Below the pieces are notes generated by a model that saw nothing but the letters and a program-made list of their open reading frames with translations, did no database searches and was not told the DNA's origin. A DNA stretch of 64,000 bases from Burkholderia pyrrocinia. Its GTDB lineage: Bacteria; Pseudomonadota; Gammaproteobacteria; Burkholderiales; Burkholderiaceae. Positions within the stretch are counted from its first letter, which is position 1, and each line of letters starts with the position of its first letter. Below, piece after piece: positions 26,219 through 35,408 of the stretch. The translations under genes were made by a program, and so were the position numbers. The stretch is from positions 1 through 64,000 of the forward strand of contig NZ_CP011504.1 of assembly GCF_001028665.1 (NCBI RefSeq), read 5' to 3'.

Positions 26219-27295
26219 ATGCCCACGCACGCCAGAAAGCCGCTGGTCTCGCTCGTCGTGCCGTTTCACGACGAAGCCGAAACGATCGACGCATTCTTTG
26301 CCGAAACGCTGCCCGTCCTCGAGTCGGTCGACACGGTCCGCTTCGAGATCGTCTGCATCAACGACGGCAGCCGCGATCGCACGCTCGACCGGCTGCTCGC
26401 GGTCACGGCCGGCGACCCGCGCGTGCGCGTCGTCGATCTCACGCGCCGCTTCGGCAAGGAGGCCGCGCTCACCGCCGGCCTCGACGAAGCGGCCGGCGCC
26501 GCGGTAATCCTGATCGACGCCGACCTGCAGGACCCGCCCGCGTTGATCCCTGCCATGGTCGAGCGCTGGCTCGCGGGCGCCGAGGTCGTTGCCGCGAAGC
26601 GCACCGACCGCATGTGCGATCCGTTGATGCAGCGCGTGGCCGCCGCGCTCTACTACCGCGTGCACAACCGCCTCTCCGAAGTCGAGATGCCGGAGAACGT
26701 CGGCGATTTCCGGCTGATGGACCGTCAGGTCGTCGACACGCTGCGCGCGCTGCCCGAGCGGCGACGCTTCATGAAAGGCCTGTTCGCGTGGGTCGGCTTT
26801 CGCATCGAGATCATCGAGTACACGCGCGCGCCGCGCAGCGGCGGCCGGTCGAAGTTCTCCGGATGGAAGCGCTGGAACTTCGCGCTCGAAGGCATCACGA
26901 GCTTCAGCACGGTGCCGCTGCGCGTGTGGACCTACGTCGGCCTCACGTTCGCGATGCTCGCGCTCGTATACGGCGCGTTCATCGTCGTGCGCACGCTGCT
27001 GCTCGGCAACCCCGTGCATGGCTACGCGTCGCTGATTTCCGTCGTGCTGTTCATCGGCGGCATCCAGCTGATCGGCATCGGCGTGATCGGCGAATACCTC
27101 GGCCGCGTCTATCACGAGTCGAAGCAGCGCCCGGTCTATCTGGTGCGGAGGCGCTACCGCGCCGAGCGGGACGCCGCCGCGCTTCCGGCGTCGAAGCTGC
27201 TGCAGTTCCCGCTCAAGCGCGCGCACGCGGCCCGCCGCCGGCCGGCGACACCCTCGGCCGCCGGACACGGCGCCAGGAAAATCTCCGTCAAGTAA
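26219..27295 (+). CDS. Family 2 glycosyltransferase, GtrB/DPM1-like, membrane-anchored
   Basis: A 358-aa protein. The GT-A domain (about 1-230) has the opening LVSLVVPFHDEAETID, the nucleotide-sugar motif INDGSRDRT, and the metal-binding LIDADLQDPP. Two C-terminal helices (about 240-300; WTYVGLTFAMLALVYGAF and VVLFIGGIQLIGIGVIGEYLG) anchor it to the inner membrane. This layout is that of bactoprenol glucosyltransferase (GtrB) and dolichol-P-mannose synthase homologues, which load a sugar onto undecaprenyl phosphate. The next gene, 14 nt away, encodes a multi-span GT87-like transferase that could use that lipid-linked sugar. The acceptor is unknown. Confidence 0.88.
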   Translation: MPTHARKPLVSLVVPFHDEAETIDAFFAETLPVLESVDTVRFEIVCINDGSRDRTLDRLLAVTAGDPRVRVVDLTRRFGKEAALTAGLDEAAGAAVILIDADLQDPPALIPAMVERWLAGAEVVAAKRTDRMCDPLMQRVAAALYYRVHNRLSEVEMPENVGDFRLMDRQVVDTLRALPERRRFMKGLFAWVGFRIEIIEYTRAPRSGGRSKFSGWKRWNFALEGITSFSTVPLRVWTYVGLTFAMLALVYGAFIVVRTLLLGNPVHGYASLISVVLFIGGIQLIGIGVIGEYLGRVYHESKQRPVYLVRRRYRAERDAAALPASKLLQFPLKRAHAARRRPATPSAAGHGARKISVK

Positions 27296-27309
27296 CCGGC
27301 ACGCGGCAC

Positions 27310-28572
27310 ATGGATATTCCCCGGCAATCGATGCGCTCGGCGGAGCGCCCCGTCCGCGCGTGGCTGACGCCCCGGCGCGTCGTCACGTACAGCGCGTTCG
27401 TGCTCGTATTCCACGCGCTGTTCCTGGCGATCTGGGCGTACGTCATCCGTCACACGCCTGGCACTACCATCGCGAGCCCGGGTGCGGACTACTCGGTGTT
27501 CTGGTCGGCGTCGTACGTGATGCTGCACGGCGCGCCATGGCAGGCGTACGATTTGCCGACCTTCTCGCGGCTGGCGGCCGCGTTGTTCCCGTATTTCCGC
27601 ACCGAAGGCCTCGTCGCCTGGCTGTACCCGCCCACCTACCTGCTGCTCGTGACGCCATTCGCGCTGCTGCCCTTTGCGATCGGTTATCCGCTGTTCGTCG
27701 CGTTCGGCATCGTCGTGTTCGGGTTCGCCGCGTGGCGCGTCTCGGGCCTTGGCGCGACGCCCGGCGTGCGGCGCATCGGCGCGTTCGCGCTGGTCGCCGC
27801 CCCGTGCGTGTTCGTCACCGCGATGCTCGGGCAGAACGCGTTCCTGACTGCTTCGTGCGCGGCGCTGGCCGTCTACTGGGCCGACCGGCGGCCGATCTGG
27901 GCCGGCCTCTGCATCGGCCTGCTGTCGGTCAAGCCGCAGATGGCGCTGCTGTTCCCGTTCGTGCTGGTCGCCGCGCGCGCGTGGCGCACGATCGCGTGGG
28001 CCGCGCTCGCCACCGCCGCGTTCGGCGCGTTGAGCGTGCTGGTGTGCGGCGTCGAGTCGCTGCGCCTGTTCGTCGCCAGCGCGGGGCTCGCGCGGGCGCT
28101 CATTCTCGAGCATGGCGTGATGTTCTGGTTCGCGTCGCCGACGCCGTTCGCGGCGTTCCGCCTCGCCGGCCTGCCGCTCGGCACCGCGTATGCCGCGCAC
28201 GCCTGCGTCGCGGCGATCGCGATCGCCGCCGCGTGCATCGTGTGGGCGCGCTCGCGCGACACGCGCGTGCGCGCGGCGGTGCTGGCGGTCGCGACGCTCG
28301 CGGCAAACCCGTACGTGTGGCACTACGAGCTCGCGTGGCTCGGCGTCGCGATCGCGTGCATGCTGGCGATCGGCTGGCGCGACGGCTGGCTGCGCGGCGA
28401 GCAGGCCACGATCGCGCTGATGTGGGCGCTGCCGCTCTACGAATACCTGAACCCGTGGCTGCTGCTGCCGCAGATCGGCCCGGCCGTGACGCTCGCCGCC
28501 CTCCTCGTGCTGCTGCGCCGCGCGCGGTCCGGCACTCACAACGCGAGCCGCGGCGGCACGTACACGCCGTAG
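27310..28572 (+). CDS. DUF2029 / GT87-like multi-span glycosyltransferase
   Basis: A 420-aa protein starting MDIPRQSMRSAERP at ATG 27310, with about 10-11 membrane helices. The DUF2029/GT87 family contains polyprenyl-phosphate-mannose-dependent mannosyltransferases. Family marks are GADYSVFWSASYVMLHG (an acidic loop after helix 1, with the likely catalytic Asp), PPTYLLLVTPFALLPF, LLSVKPQMALLFPFVL, and NPYVWHYELAWLG. It likely transfers sugar from the lipid carrier made by the upstream GT2 to an extracytoplasmic acceptor. The 3' end overlaps tadG on the other strand by 37 nt, an unusual antisense join. Confidence 0.83.
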   Translation: MDIPRQSMRSAERPVRAWLTPRRVVTYSAFVLVFHALFLAIWAYVIRHTPGTTIASPGADYSVFWSASYVMLHGAPWQAYDLPTFSRLAAALFPYFRTEGLVAWLYPPTYLLLVTPFALLPFAIGYPLFVAFGIVVFGFAAWRVSGLGATPGVRRIGAFALVAAPCVFVTAMLGQNAFLTASCAALAVYWADRRPIWAGLCIGLLSVKPQMALLFPFVLVAARAWRTIAWAALATAAFGALSVLVCGVESLRLFVASAGLARALILEHGVMFWFASPTPFAAFRLAGLPLGTAYAAHACVAAIAIAAACIVWARSRDTRVRAAVLAVATLAANPYVWHYELAWLGVAIACMLAIGWRDGWLRGEQATIALMWALPLYEYLNPWLLLPQIGPAVTLAALLVLLRRARSGTHNASRGGTYTP

Positions 28573-29576
28573 TACGGCCCGACGCCGGTCGCGACGCCGG
28601 TCATCTTCACGCCGGCGACGAAGTGGCCCTGGATGTACTTGTACGAGCCGCCGAGCGACACGTCGATGTGGAACGCCGCGAACGCGACGATCGGCACGTA
28701 GGTGCTGCTCGACGTCTGCGTGACGACCGGCAGCACCACCGTCGTGCCGACCGGCACCGACGAATAGAGCGCGGTCTTCGCGCCGGTCGCGAGGTAGATG
28801 CTGTCGCCGATGCTCAGCGTCGTCGGGTTGCCGGTCGCCATCAGCCCCGAAATCGTCGACGTGTCGGTCGCCGTCGACTGGAACGACGTCCACTGCCCGC
28901 CCATGCACAGCGAGCCATAAGTCTGGCCGTTCGTGATCGAGAACTCGTACGGCAAGCCCGTCAGCGGATTGATCAGCGGCTGGTTGGTCACCGCGTTCCA
29001 GTACTGGTTGTACACGCACTGGTCGATCGCGACCGGGAACAGCCCGCCGGCCGCCACCCCGCCCGGCGCGGCCAGCACCGCCACCGCGGCCGCGCTGCCG
29101 GACGCGCCGGGAATCCCCAGCAGCCCGCCGAGCAGCAGCGGAATCGAGCCGCCGTTCACGCCCGGCGCACGCGACACGGTGACCTGGACGGCCGGCACGT
29201 CGTACGCGCCGGGCGTGATGGTCGTCGCCTGCATGGAGGCGGGGCTGCGCGTCACGTTCCAGTAGCCGGTGGTCACCGTGCCGGTCGACAGCGCGGCGCC
29301 GGCCGCCGAGTTCCGCGCGATCACGCCGTTCGCCGCCGACGCGGCCTGCGACCAGTTCAGCGCGCCGCCGCTCGGCGACATCATCGCGTCGGCCCCCGCG
29401 AGCGCGGCCGCGTCGGCGGCGTTCTGCAACTGATTACGCACGGTGGCCACCCACGCGATGTCGATCGCCAGCGCGCCGAACGACAGCAGCGGAATCAGGA
29501 ACAGCAGGAAGAACAACGCGACCGAGCCGCGCTGCCGCTCGGGGCCGAGAGCTCGCGTGTCGCCCGCGTCATTCAT
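28536..29576 (-). CDS. tadG: TadG-like pilus assembly protein
   Basis: A 346-aa protein at the end of the Tad operon. The N-terminal Tad domain reads GSVALFFLLFLIPLLSFGALAIDIAWVATVRNQLQNAADAAALAGA, a single type-II membrane helix with the surrounding signature. The long C-terminal part is periplasmic, rich in Gly/Ser/Thr, and contains Cys residues (DQCVYNQYW, GSLCMGGQW). It probably anchors or bridges the pilus machine between inner and outer membranes. The start at 29576 overlaps the tadE stop by 8 nt. Ends inside the convergent GT87 gene. Family length varies greatly, so size is not informative. Confidence 0.85.
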   Translation of the reverse strand: MNDAGDTRALGPERQRGSVALFFLLFLIPLLSFGALAIDIAWVATVRNQLQNAADAAALAGADAMMSPSGGALNWSQAASAANGVIARNSAAGAALSTGTVTTGYWNVTRSPASMQATTITPGAYDVPAVQVTVSRAPGVNGGSIPLLLGGLLGIPGASGSAAAVAVLAAPGGVAAGGLFPVAIDQCVYNQYWNAVTNQPLINPLTGLPYEFSITNGQTYGSLCMGGQWTSFQSTATDTSTISGLMATGNPTTLSIGDSIYLATGAKTALYSSVPVGTTVVLPVVTQTSSSTYVPIVAFAAFHIDVSLGGSYKYIQGHFVAGVKMTGVATGVGPYYGVYVPPRLAL

Positions 29577-29997
29577 AGAGCATCACCGACGTGGCCGAGA
29601 CCGTCACCGGGCCGGTCAGCGCGCTGAACGCGGAACCGAGCACCATCCCCGAATACGTGTAGGTCACCGTCACCGTCAGCGCGGTGCCCGCCGTCGTGCC
29701 GTTCGCCTGGGTCACGGTCACGGCCGGCGTCGTCGCTGTGCCGCCGGTGATCAGGCTGTTCTGCATGTAGTTCTGCGCAACGCTGGCGACCTGCGTCGTG
29801 GTCAGCATCGGCACGCGCAGCATGACGCCGGCGCGCGCGGCCTCGCGGCTCGCGTTCGTGATGACGGCCTTGTCGCACAGGATCAGGCTCGTGTCGATGA
29901 TGCCGATCAGCACCATCAGCAGGAACGGCAGCATCAGCACGAACTCGAGGGACACGACGCCGCGCGCGCGGCGGGCGCCCGTCGCGCCGCGTGTCAT
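29569..29997 (-). CDS. tadE: TadE-like pseudopilin
   Basis: A 142-aa protein starting MTRGATGARRARGVVSLEFV; the ATG at 29997 overlaps the tadD stop. The TadE domain is present: a basic lead, then GVVSLEFVLMLPFLLMVLIGIIDTSLILCDKAVITNASREAARAG. It is a processed pseudopilin, with G/VVSLE as a plausible prepilin cleavage site and Glu at +5. It needs TadV-type peptidase processing and helps initiate Flp fibre assembly. The rest of the protein is a short beta-rich C-terminus (VTVTQANGTT, ALTVTVTYTY). No separate TadF gene is seen. Confidence 0.87.
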   Translation of the reverse strand: MTRGATGARRARGVVSLEFVLMLPFLLMVLIGIIDTSLILCDKAVITNASREAARAGVMLRVPMLTTTQVASVAQNYMQNSLITGGTATTPAVTVTQANGTTAGTALTVTVTYTYSGMVLGSAFSALTGPVTVSATSVMLYE

Positions 29998-30854
29998 TTT
30001 GCGGCCCCCGCGCCCGGCGGCGCCAGGCCCGACTCCCGCGCCGCGCCCGACAGCGGCGGTGCGCCGCCCGCAGCCCCGCGCGATGCGAGCCGCGCGCGCA
30101 CCGCCTGGTAGAAGCGCAGGTTGTCGGCCACCGCCGACGCGGGCAGATCCACGGACAGCAGCTTCTTCGCGGAATCGGTGTTGCCGAGCACGCCATACGC
30201 GAACGCGAGGTTCTGGCGCGCCTGCCACGGTGCATCGGGCAACCCCGCGACGTCGAGCAGCACGTTCACGCCCTCGCGCGGCCGGTTGCTCAGCACGAGC
30301 GACAGCCCGAGGTCGATACGCAGCCCCTGCGCGTCCGGGTGCGCGCGCAGCGCGTCGCGATACACGGCCTGCGCATCCGCATGACGCCCCTGCAGGTCGA
30401 GCACGGTGCCGAGCCCTTCCGCCGCGAGCGGATGGTTCGGCTGCGCGGCCAGCAGGTCGCGATAGCGCTGCGCGGCCTCGTCGAGCCGGCGCTGCCGCAA
30501 CGCGACGCGCGCGAGCCCGAGCCGCGGGCCGAGCTCCGCGGGCGACTGCCGCTGCGCTTCCTCATAAAGGATCCGCGCGCGCTCCAGGTTGCCGGTGCGA
30601 TAGTTGACGTCGCCGAGCCCCAGCTGCGCCGCGAGCGAATCGGGATGCGCGGCGAGCACCTTCTCGTACAGCGTCGACGCGAGATCGACGTTGCCGCCGG
30701 CGAGCGCGCTGTCCGCGATGCGCAGTTCGGCCTGCGGGTCGTCGCTCTTGTGCGACAGCACCGGCCGCGTCTGGACGCCCGGCGCGCCGCAGCCGCCGGC
30801 CAGCACCGGCAGCACGGCCGCGAGCGCGAGCGCGCGTACGACGGATCGTGTCAT
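29994..30854 (-). CDS. tadD: TadD-like TPR lipoprotein
   Basis: A 286-aa protein starting MTRSVVRALALAAVLPVLAGG at 30854. A lipoprotein signal ends at LAGGC. Then come about five to six TPR-like helical repeats (DPQAELRIADSALAGGNVDLAS, PDSLAAQLGLGDVNYRTGNLERA, PAELGPRLGLARVALRQRRLDEA, and so on). The C-terminus is low-complexity, Ala/Gly/Pro-rich. TadD is an outer-membrane-anchored pilotin-like scaffold for the RcpA secretin or Flp secretion. The start overlaps the tadC stop and its own stop overlaps the tadE start, both ATGA-type, so these genes are translationally coupled. Confidence 0.87.
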   Translation of the reverse strand: MTRSVVRALALAAVLPVLAGGCGAPGVQTRPVLSHKSDDPQAELRIADSALAGGNVDLASTLYEKVLAAHPDSLAAQLGLGDVNYRTGNLERARILYEEAQRQSPAELGPRLGLARVALRQRRLDEAAQRYRDLLAAQPNHPLAAEGLGTVLDLQGRHADAQAVYRDALRAHPDAQGLRIDLGLSLVLSNRPREGVNVLLDVAGLPDAPWQARQNLAFAYGVLGNTDSAKKLLSVDLPASAVADNLRFYQAVRARLASRGAAGGAPPLSGAARESGLAPPGAGAAK

Positions 30855-31795
30855 TTGAATACCTCGAGCAGGCGAATCGCCGCCGGGCCCGCCGCGATCA
30901 GGCAGACCGTCGGCAGGATGAACAGCATCATCGGCAGCGTGATCTTCGGCGCGAGCTTCGCGGCCTTTTCCTCGAGCGCGACGATCTGCTCGGTGCGCTC
31001 GGTGCGCGACAGGGTTCGCAGCGCCTGCGTGATCGGCGTGCCGAACCGCTGCGACTGCGTGAGCGTCGTCGCGAGCGAGCGCGCCGACGCGAAATCGACG
31101 CGCGTCGCGAAATGCGTGAGCGTCGCGGCCACGTTGCCGCTCAGCGTGAGCTCGTCCGCGCACACCGTCAGCTCGTCGGCGAGCGGCGGGCAGATGCGCG
31201 CCAGTTCGTGCGCGACGCGCCGGATGCCCGACGCGAGACTGTTGCCGGCCATCGTGCAGATCACGAGCAGGTCGAGCGCGTCCGGAAAACACGCGGCGAT
31301 GATCCGCCGCCGCCGCCGGATCATCGCGCCGAGCACGTACTCGGGCACGATCACGCCGATCACGAACGCGGCGACCATCGCCAGCGCACGGATCACGAAG
31401 TATTCGCCGAAGCGCGGAATGAACGGGCTGAACACGATTGCGACGCCTGCGAACAGCACGCCGCAGCTCAGCTTGATGCCGATCATCGACGACACCGCGC
31501 GGCGCTCGCGAAAGCCGGCGCGCGTCAATTGCAGGCCGAGCTTCACGCGCTGCATCGGGTCGAGCACCGGCAGCCGTTCGCCGAGCTGCGCGAGCCGCCG
31601 CGTCAGGCCCTGGCGGACCTCGTCCGGCTGCAGCCGCCCCGCCGATAGCGCCGGCGCGCGCTGCCCGGCCACCAGCTGCACGCGCTCGGCGATGCGCAGG
31701 CGCGTGCTGCCGCCGGGCGTGGCGAGCGCCACGCCGACGCAAGCGAGCAACAGCAGCAGTTCGAGGCCGCGGGCGGCCAGTATCGACATCGTCAT
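30851..31795 (-). CDS. tadC: TadC inner-membrane platform protein
   Basis: A 314-aa protein starting MTMSILAARGLELLLLLACV at 31795. T2SSF/GspF-type domain (about 150-300): FPDALDLLVICTMAGNSLASGIRRVA, LADELTVCADELTLSG, FATRVDFASARSLATTLTQSQRFGTPI. Membrane helices lie at the N-terminus, middle (VLFAGVAIVFSPF, ALAMVAAFVIGVIVPEYVLG) and C-terminus (LPMMLFILPTVCLIAAGP). It pairs with TadB to form the inner-membrane base driven by the TadA ATPase. ATGA overlaps join it to tadB and tadD. Confidence 0.9.
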   Translation of the reverse strand: MTMSILAARGLELLLLLACVGVALATPGGSTRLRIAERVQLVAGQRAPALSAGRLQPDEVRQGLTRRLAQLGERLPVLDPMQRVKLGLQLTRAGFRERRAVSSMIGIKLSCGVLFAGVAIVFSPFIPRFGEYFVIRALAMVAAFVIGVIVPEYVLGAMIRRRRRIIAACFPDALDLLVICTMAGNSLASGIRRVAHELARICPPLADELTVCADELTLSGNVAATLTHFATRVDFASARSLATTLTQSQRFGTPITQALRTLSRTERTEQIVALEEKAAKLAPKITLPMMLFILPTVCLIAAGPAAIRLLEVFK

Positions 31796-32769
31796 CGCGC
31801 GGTATCCAGTTTCGAGATCTTGCGGATCGTCAGCAGACCGACTGTCAGCAGCCCGGCGGCGATCGTCAGCATCATGTTGCCTGCGGGCGTCGTGAACAGC
31901 AGCATCACGTAGGCGCGGTTCACGAGGAACAGCGCGCCGATCATCACGAACGGCACCGCCGAAATGATCTTCGTCGTGATCCGCCCTTCGGTGGTCAGCG
32001 CGCGGGTCTTCAGGCGGATGTCGCGGCGTGTGCGGATGATGCTCGACAGTTCGTCGAGCGTCTCGCCGAGGCTGCCGCCGGTTTCGCGCTGCAGCAGCAG
32101 GTAGACCGTGAAGAACGAGAAGTCCGCGATCATCAGCCGGTCCGCCGCCTGCGTCAGCACATCCTTGAGATCCGCGCCGACCCGCAGGCTGTCGCCCATG
32201 CTGCGGAACGTCGAGCGCACCGGCTCGGCCGCGCTGTCGCCGACCGTGCTGATCGCCTGCGTGACCGGAATGCCTGCGCGCACGGCCCGCACGATCAGGT
32301 CGATCGCGTCCGGGAACGCTTCGAGAAAACGGATCCGGAAGCGCTCGACCAGCGAGCGGTAGCTGGCGCGCATCGCGAGCAGCGGCACCCCGACGCAGAT
32401 CAGCGGACGCAGGAAGCCCGGCGGCCCGATCAGCTGCACCGCGACGAGCGCCGCGATCGCACCGGCGATCGTGCTGGCGACGACGATCCGCATGCCGCCT
32501 TTGCCGCCCACCGCGCGAACGCGCGTCACGTAGCGCTGCAGCCACGTGCGCGCACGGCTTTGCCGACGTTCGAGGTTGAACAGCGCGACGCCGGACCCGT
32601 CGACCGCACCCGCATCGCGGCCCGCGAGCAACGGCGACAGGCGCCGCACCCGCTCGCGAATGCGCTGCGCCGGCGTGTGGCGCGCGCGATCGAGCAGCGA
32701 CGACAGCGCGAGCCCGGTCGCGAGGATCACGACGAACGCGCCCGCCGCGAACAGGTCGGCGGCCTTCAT
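31792..32769 (-). CDS. tadB: TadB inner-membrane platform protein
   Basis: A 325-aa protein starting MKAADLFAAGAFVVILATGL at 32769, immediately overlapping the tadA stop. GspF-type domain (about 155-290): FPDAIDLIVRAVRAGIPVTQAI, FRSMGDSLRVGADLKDVLTQAA, FFTVYLLLQRETGGSLGETLDELS. Four membrane helices. TadB and TadC form the polytopic base of the Flp secretion machine and contact the TadA motor. Length and domain order match other TadB proteins. The second GspF-type domain lies in the separate tadC gene. Confidence 0.9.
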   Translation of the reverse strand: MKAADLFAAGAFVVILATGLALSSLLDRARHTPAQRIRERVRRLSPLLAGRDAGAVDGSGVALFNLERRQSRARTWLQRYVTRVRAVGGKGGMRIVVASTIAGAIAALVAVQLIGPPGFLRPLICVGVPLLAMRASYRSLVERFRIRFLEAFPDAIDLIVRAVRAGIPVTQAISTVGDSAAEPVRSTFRSMGDSLRVGADLKDVLTQAADRLMIADFSFFTVYLLLQRETGGSLGETLDELSSIIRTRRDIRLKTRALTTEGRITTKIISAVPFVMIGALFLVNRAYVMLLFTTPAGNMMLTIAAGLLTVGLLTIRKISKLDTAR

Positions 32770-34166
32770 TGCCGGAACACCTCGGTGAGCGCATCCTCGA
32801 CGCCGTAATACGCGGCGCGCGCCGAGAACGCCGGCCGCAGCGACGACGCGTCGAACACGCCCTTGACCGCGTCGCGCGTCGTGTCGCCTTCCTGGCGGAA
32901 CGCGAACAGGTCCTGCGTGATGACCACCTCGCCCTCCATCCCGACGATCTCGGTGATCCGCGTGACGCGCCGCACGCCGTCGCGCATCCGCTCGACCTGC
33001 ACGAACAGGTGCACTGCGCTCGCGATCTGGCGCCGGATCGACAGCAGCTGCAGGTTCGCGTTCGCCATCATGACCATGCTCTCGAGCCGGCTGATCGCGT
33101 CGCGCGGCGAGTTCGCATGGATCGTCGTCATCGAGCCGTCGTGGCCGGTGTTCATCGCCTGCAGCACGTCGAACGCCTCCGGGCCGCGAATCTCGCCGAG
33201 GATGATGCGGTCGGGCCGCATCCGCAGCGCGTTGCGCACGAGGTCGCGCTGCGAGATGCCGCCGAGCCCCTCGGTATTCTCCGGCCGCGTCTCGAGGCTG
33301 ACGACGTGCGGCTGCAGCAGCTGCAGCTCGGCCGCGTCCTCGATCGTCACGATCCGTTCGTGCTGCTCGATGTGCTGCGACAACGCATTGAGCAGCGTCG
33401 TCTTGCCCGAGCCGGTGCCGCCCGAGATCACGATGTTCAGCCGGCACGAACACGCCACCTTCAGCACCTGCAGCATCGGATGCGAGATGTTGCCCTGATG
33501 CACCATCCGCGCGAGCGTGATGTCGCGCTTCGCGAACTTGCGGATCGAGATCGACGGGCCGCGCATCGCGATCGGCGGCAGCACGACGTTCACGCGGCTG
33601 CCGTCGGCCAGACGCGCGTCGACCATCGGGCTGCTCTCGTCGACGCGCCGGCCCACCGCCGCCGCGATCCGCTGCGCGACGCTCGTCACGTGCGCGTCGT
33701 CGCGAAACTTCAGCGACGTGAGCTCGAGCCGGCCCGCGCGCTCGACGTAGACCTGGTCGGGCCCGTTGACGAGGATGTCGGTGACCGTATCGTCGGCGAG
33801 CAGCGGCTCGATCGGCCCGACGCCGAACATGTCGTTCAGGATCGCGTCGACGATCAGCACCTGCTCGCCGGCCGTGATCTTCAGGCGCTCGCGCTCGACC
33901 GTGTGCGCCGCCACCTGCTCGATGCCCGCGCGCACTTCGTCGCGGGTCTTCATCAGCGCCGCCGACATGTTCATCGACGCGAACACCGCGGTGCGGATCG
34001 CGTCGAACTTGCCGGAGCGGATCAGCGCCTCGTGGGTGTCGGCGGCCGCGGGCGCGCGGGTCGGCGGCGGCGCGGGCGCGACCGCCGGCTCGGGCGCGCG
34101 CGGTGCCGCGGGCGAGGCGGCCGGCGCCGGGTCCGGCGGCGGCCGGTTGCGGTTACCGAACGTCAC
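32766..34166 (-). CDS. tadA: TadA (CpaF) pilus secretion ATPase
   Basis: A 466-aa protein. The start is GTG at 34166 (MTFGNRNRPPPDPAP), supported by GGAGGA just upstream and a GTGA overlap with the tadZ stop. The first 45 residues are Pro/Ala-rich and likely disordered. Then comes the VirB11/GspE-type ATPase: Walker A GGTGSGKTTLLN, RIVTIEDAAELQ (Asp box), Walker B RIILGEIRGPEAFD, and TTIHANSP (His box). It powers assembly and export of Flp pilins. It is the best-conserved gene of the operon and identifies it as Tad rather than type IV a or b pilus. Confidence 0.95.
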   Translation of the reverse strand: MTFGNRNRPPPDPAPAASPAAPRAPEPAVAPAPPPTRAPAAADTHEALIRSGKFDAIRTAVFASMNMSAALMKTRDEVRAGIEQVAAHTVERERLKITAGEQVLIVDAILNDMFGVGPIEPLLADDTVTDILVNGPDQVYVERAGRLELTSLKFRDDAHVTSVAQRIAAAVGRRVDESSPMVDARLADGSRVNVVLPPIAMRGPSISIRKFAKRDITLARMVHQGNISHPMLQVLKVACSCRLNIVISGGTGSGKTTLLNALSQHIEQHERIVTIEDAAELQLLQPHVVSLETRPENTEGLGGISQRDLVRNALRMRPDRIILGEIRGPEAFDVLQAMNTGHDGSMTTIHANSPRDAISRLESMVMMANANLQLLSIRRQIASAVHLFVQVERMRDGVRRVTRITEIVGMEGEVVITQDLFAFRQEGDTTRDAVKGVFDASSLRPAFSARAAYYGVEDALTEVFRQ

Positions 34167-35386
34167 GATCCTTTCCTCCACTTGACGAAGCGCGCATACC
34201 ACGGTTCGGCGACGGCCATCGGTTCGCCGGTGATGCCGTTCGCGAGCGCCCGGATCCCGTCCAGGAAGCCGCGGCGCTTCGCGCCTTCGATCGGCTCGCC
34301 GAGGTTCTCGGCGACCGCCAGCGTCTGCGGCTCGTGCGGCAGCTCGCGCAATGTCGCGCCGCTGAACGCGGTCGCAAAATCGGCCGGCTCGACGCGGCCC
34401 GCGACCGGTGCGAGCGGATTGTTCAGCACCATCGACAGCTGCCGCTCGCCCGGCAGCTCCTGCACGAAGCGAGCGAGCCGCGCCGATTCGTACGCCGCGT
34501 GCACCGAGCGGTCGGCGACGACGTAGACGAGATCGGACGCCTCGAGCGCATCCTCGAACAGCTTGCCGGCGCCGCTGCCGACGTCGAACAGCACGTAGTG
34601 GAAACGGTCCTTCAGCATGTCGACCAGGCGCGCGATCGCCCCGTCGCTCAGCGGCACGTCGGCGCCGTACGCGAGCTCGGCCGACAGCACGTGCAGGCGG
34701 TCGCCCTGCGTGACGAACATGCGGTCGAACAGCGCGTCGTCGGGACGCTGCTCCATGTTCAGCAACTCGACCAGCCCGTTGTTGCTGGACAGCCCGAGCA
34801 TCGAGTTCGCGCCGCCGCCATGCAGGTTCAGGTCGATGTACGCGACGCGGCGGCGCTTCTCGCCCGCGAGGCAGCGCGCGAGGCTCACCGCGATGGTCGT
34901 CGTGCCGACGCCGCCGCGTGCGCCGACGAAGCTGACGATCTTGCCGGTGCGCACCTGCACGACCGATTCCGTCGCCGTCAGCGCACGCCGCATCAGTTCG
35001 ACGGTCAGCGGCTTGACGATGTAGTCCTGCACGCCGATGCCGAGCAGGTTGCGAAACAGCCCGACGTCGTTCTGCGTGCCGATCGCGACGACCCGCACCG
35101 ACGGATCGCACACGTCGGCGAGCCGTATCAGGTCGGACACCGGCAGCACCGAATCCGACACGTCGATGACCAGTTGGTGCGGCGAACGCTCTTGCTGCTG
35201 CAGCAGCCGGATCGCGTCGTCGCAGGTGCCCGTCTGCAGGTGCGCGCGCGCGATCGACAAATCGTGCGCGACGCGCCGGATCACGTCCTCGCTGCCCGGA
35301 TCGGACACGACCGCGACGAGATCCGTCGCGCCGGCGGACGCGGCGCGCTTGGCATTCTGGCGGTCGAGGACGTTCATGGGCGGCAT
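34163..35386 (-). CDS. tadZ: TadZ (CpaE) pilus localisation ATPase-like protein
   Basis: A 407-aa protein. The start is taken at 35386 (MPPMNVLDRQNAKRAA); ATG 35377 is equally possible. The receiver-like domain (about 20-140) has LVIDVSDSVLP and VQDYIVKPLT. The C-terminal MinD/ParA-type ATPase domain has deviant Walker A GARGGVGTTTIAVSLAR, where the usual signature and P-loop Lys residues are replaced by Arg and Thr, as in many TadZ proteins. Motif YIDLNLHGGG follows. It directs the Tad machine to its site, often the pole. Its stop overlaps the GTG of tadA. Confidence 0.9.
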   Translation of the reverse strand: MPPMNVLDRQNAKRAASAGATDLVAVVSDPGSEDVIRRVAHDLSIARAHLQTGTCDDAIRLLQQQERSPHQLVIDVSDSVLPVSDLIRLADVCDPSVRVVAIGTQNDVGLFRNLLGIGVQDYIVKPLTVELMRRALTATESVVQVRTGKIVSFVGARGGVGTTTIAVSLARCLAGEKRRRVAYIDLNLHGGGANSMLGLSSNNGLVELLNMEQRPDDALFDRMFVTQGDRLHVLSAELAYGADVPLSDGAIARLVDMLKDRFHYVLFDVGSGAGKLFEDALEASDLVYVVADRSVHAAYESARLARFVQELPGERQLSMVLNNPLAPVAGRVEPADFATAFSGATLRELPHEPQTLAVAENLGEPIEGAKRRGFLDGIRALANGITGEPMAVAEPWYARFVKWRKGS

Positions 35387-35408
35387 CGCGATGGCATCCG
35401 GAATCGGT

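Noticed and set aside
34163..35386. TadZ as a broken ATPase because the Walker Lys is missing
   Set aside because: Deviant Walker A motifs are common in TadZ/CpaE proteins, so this is not evidence of inactivation.
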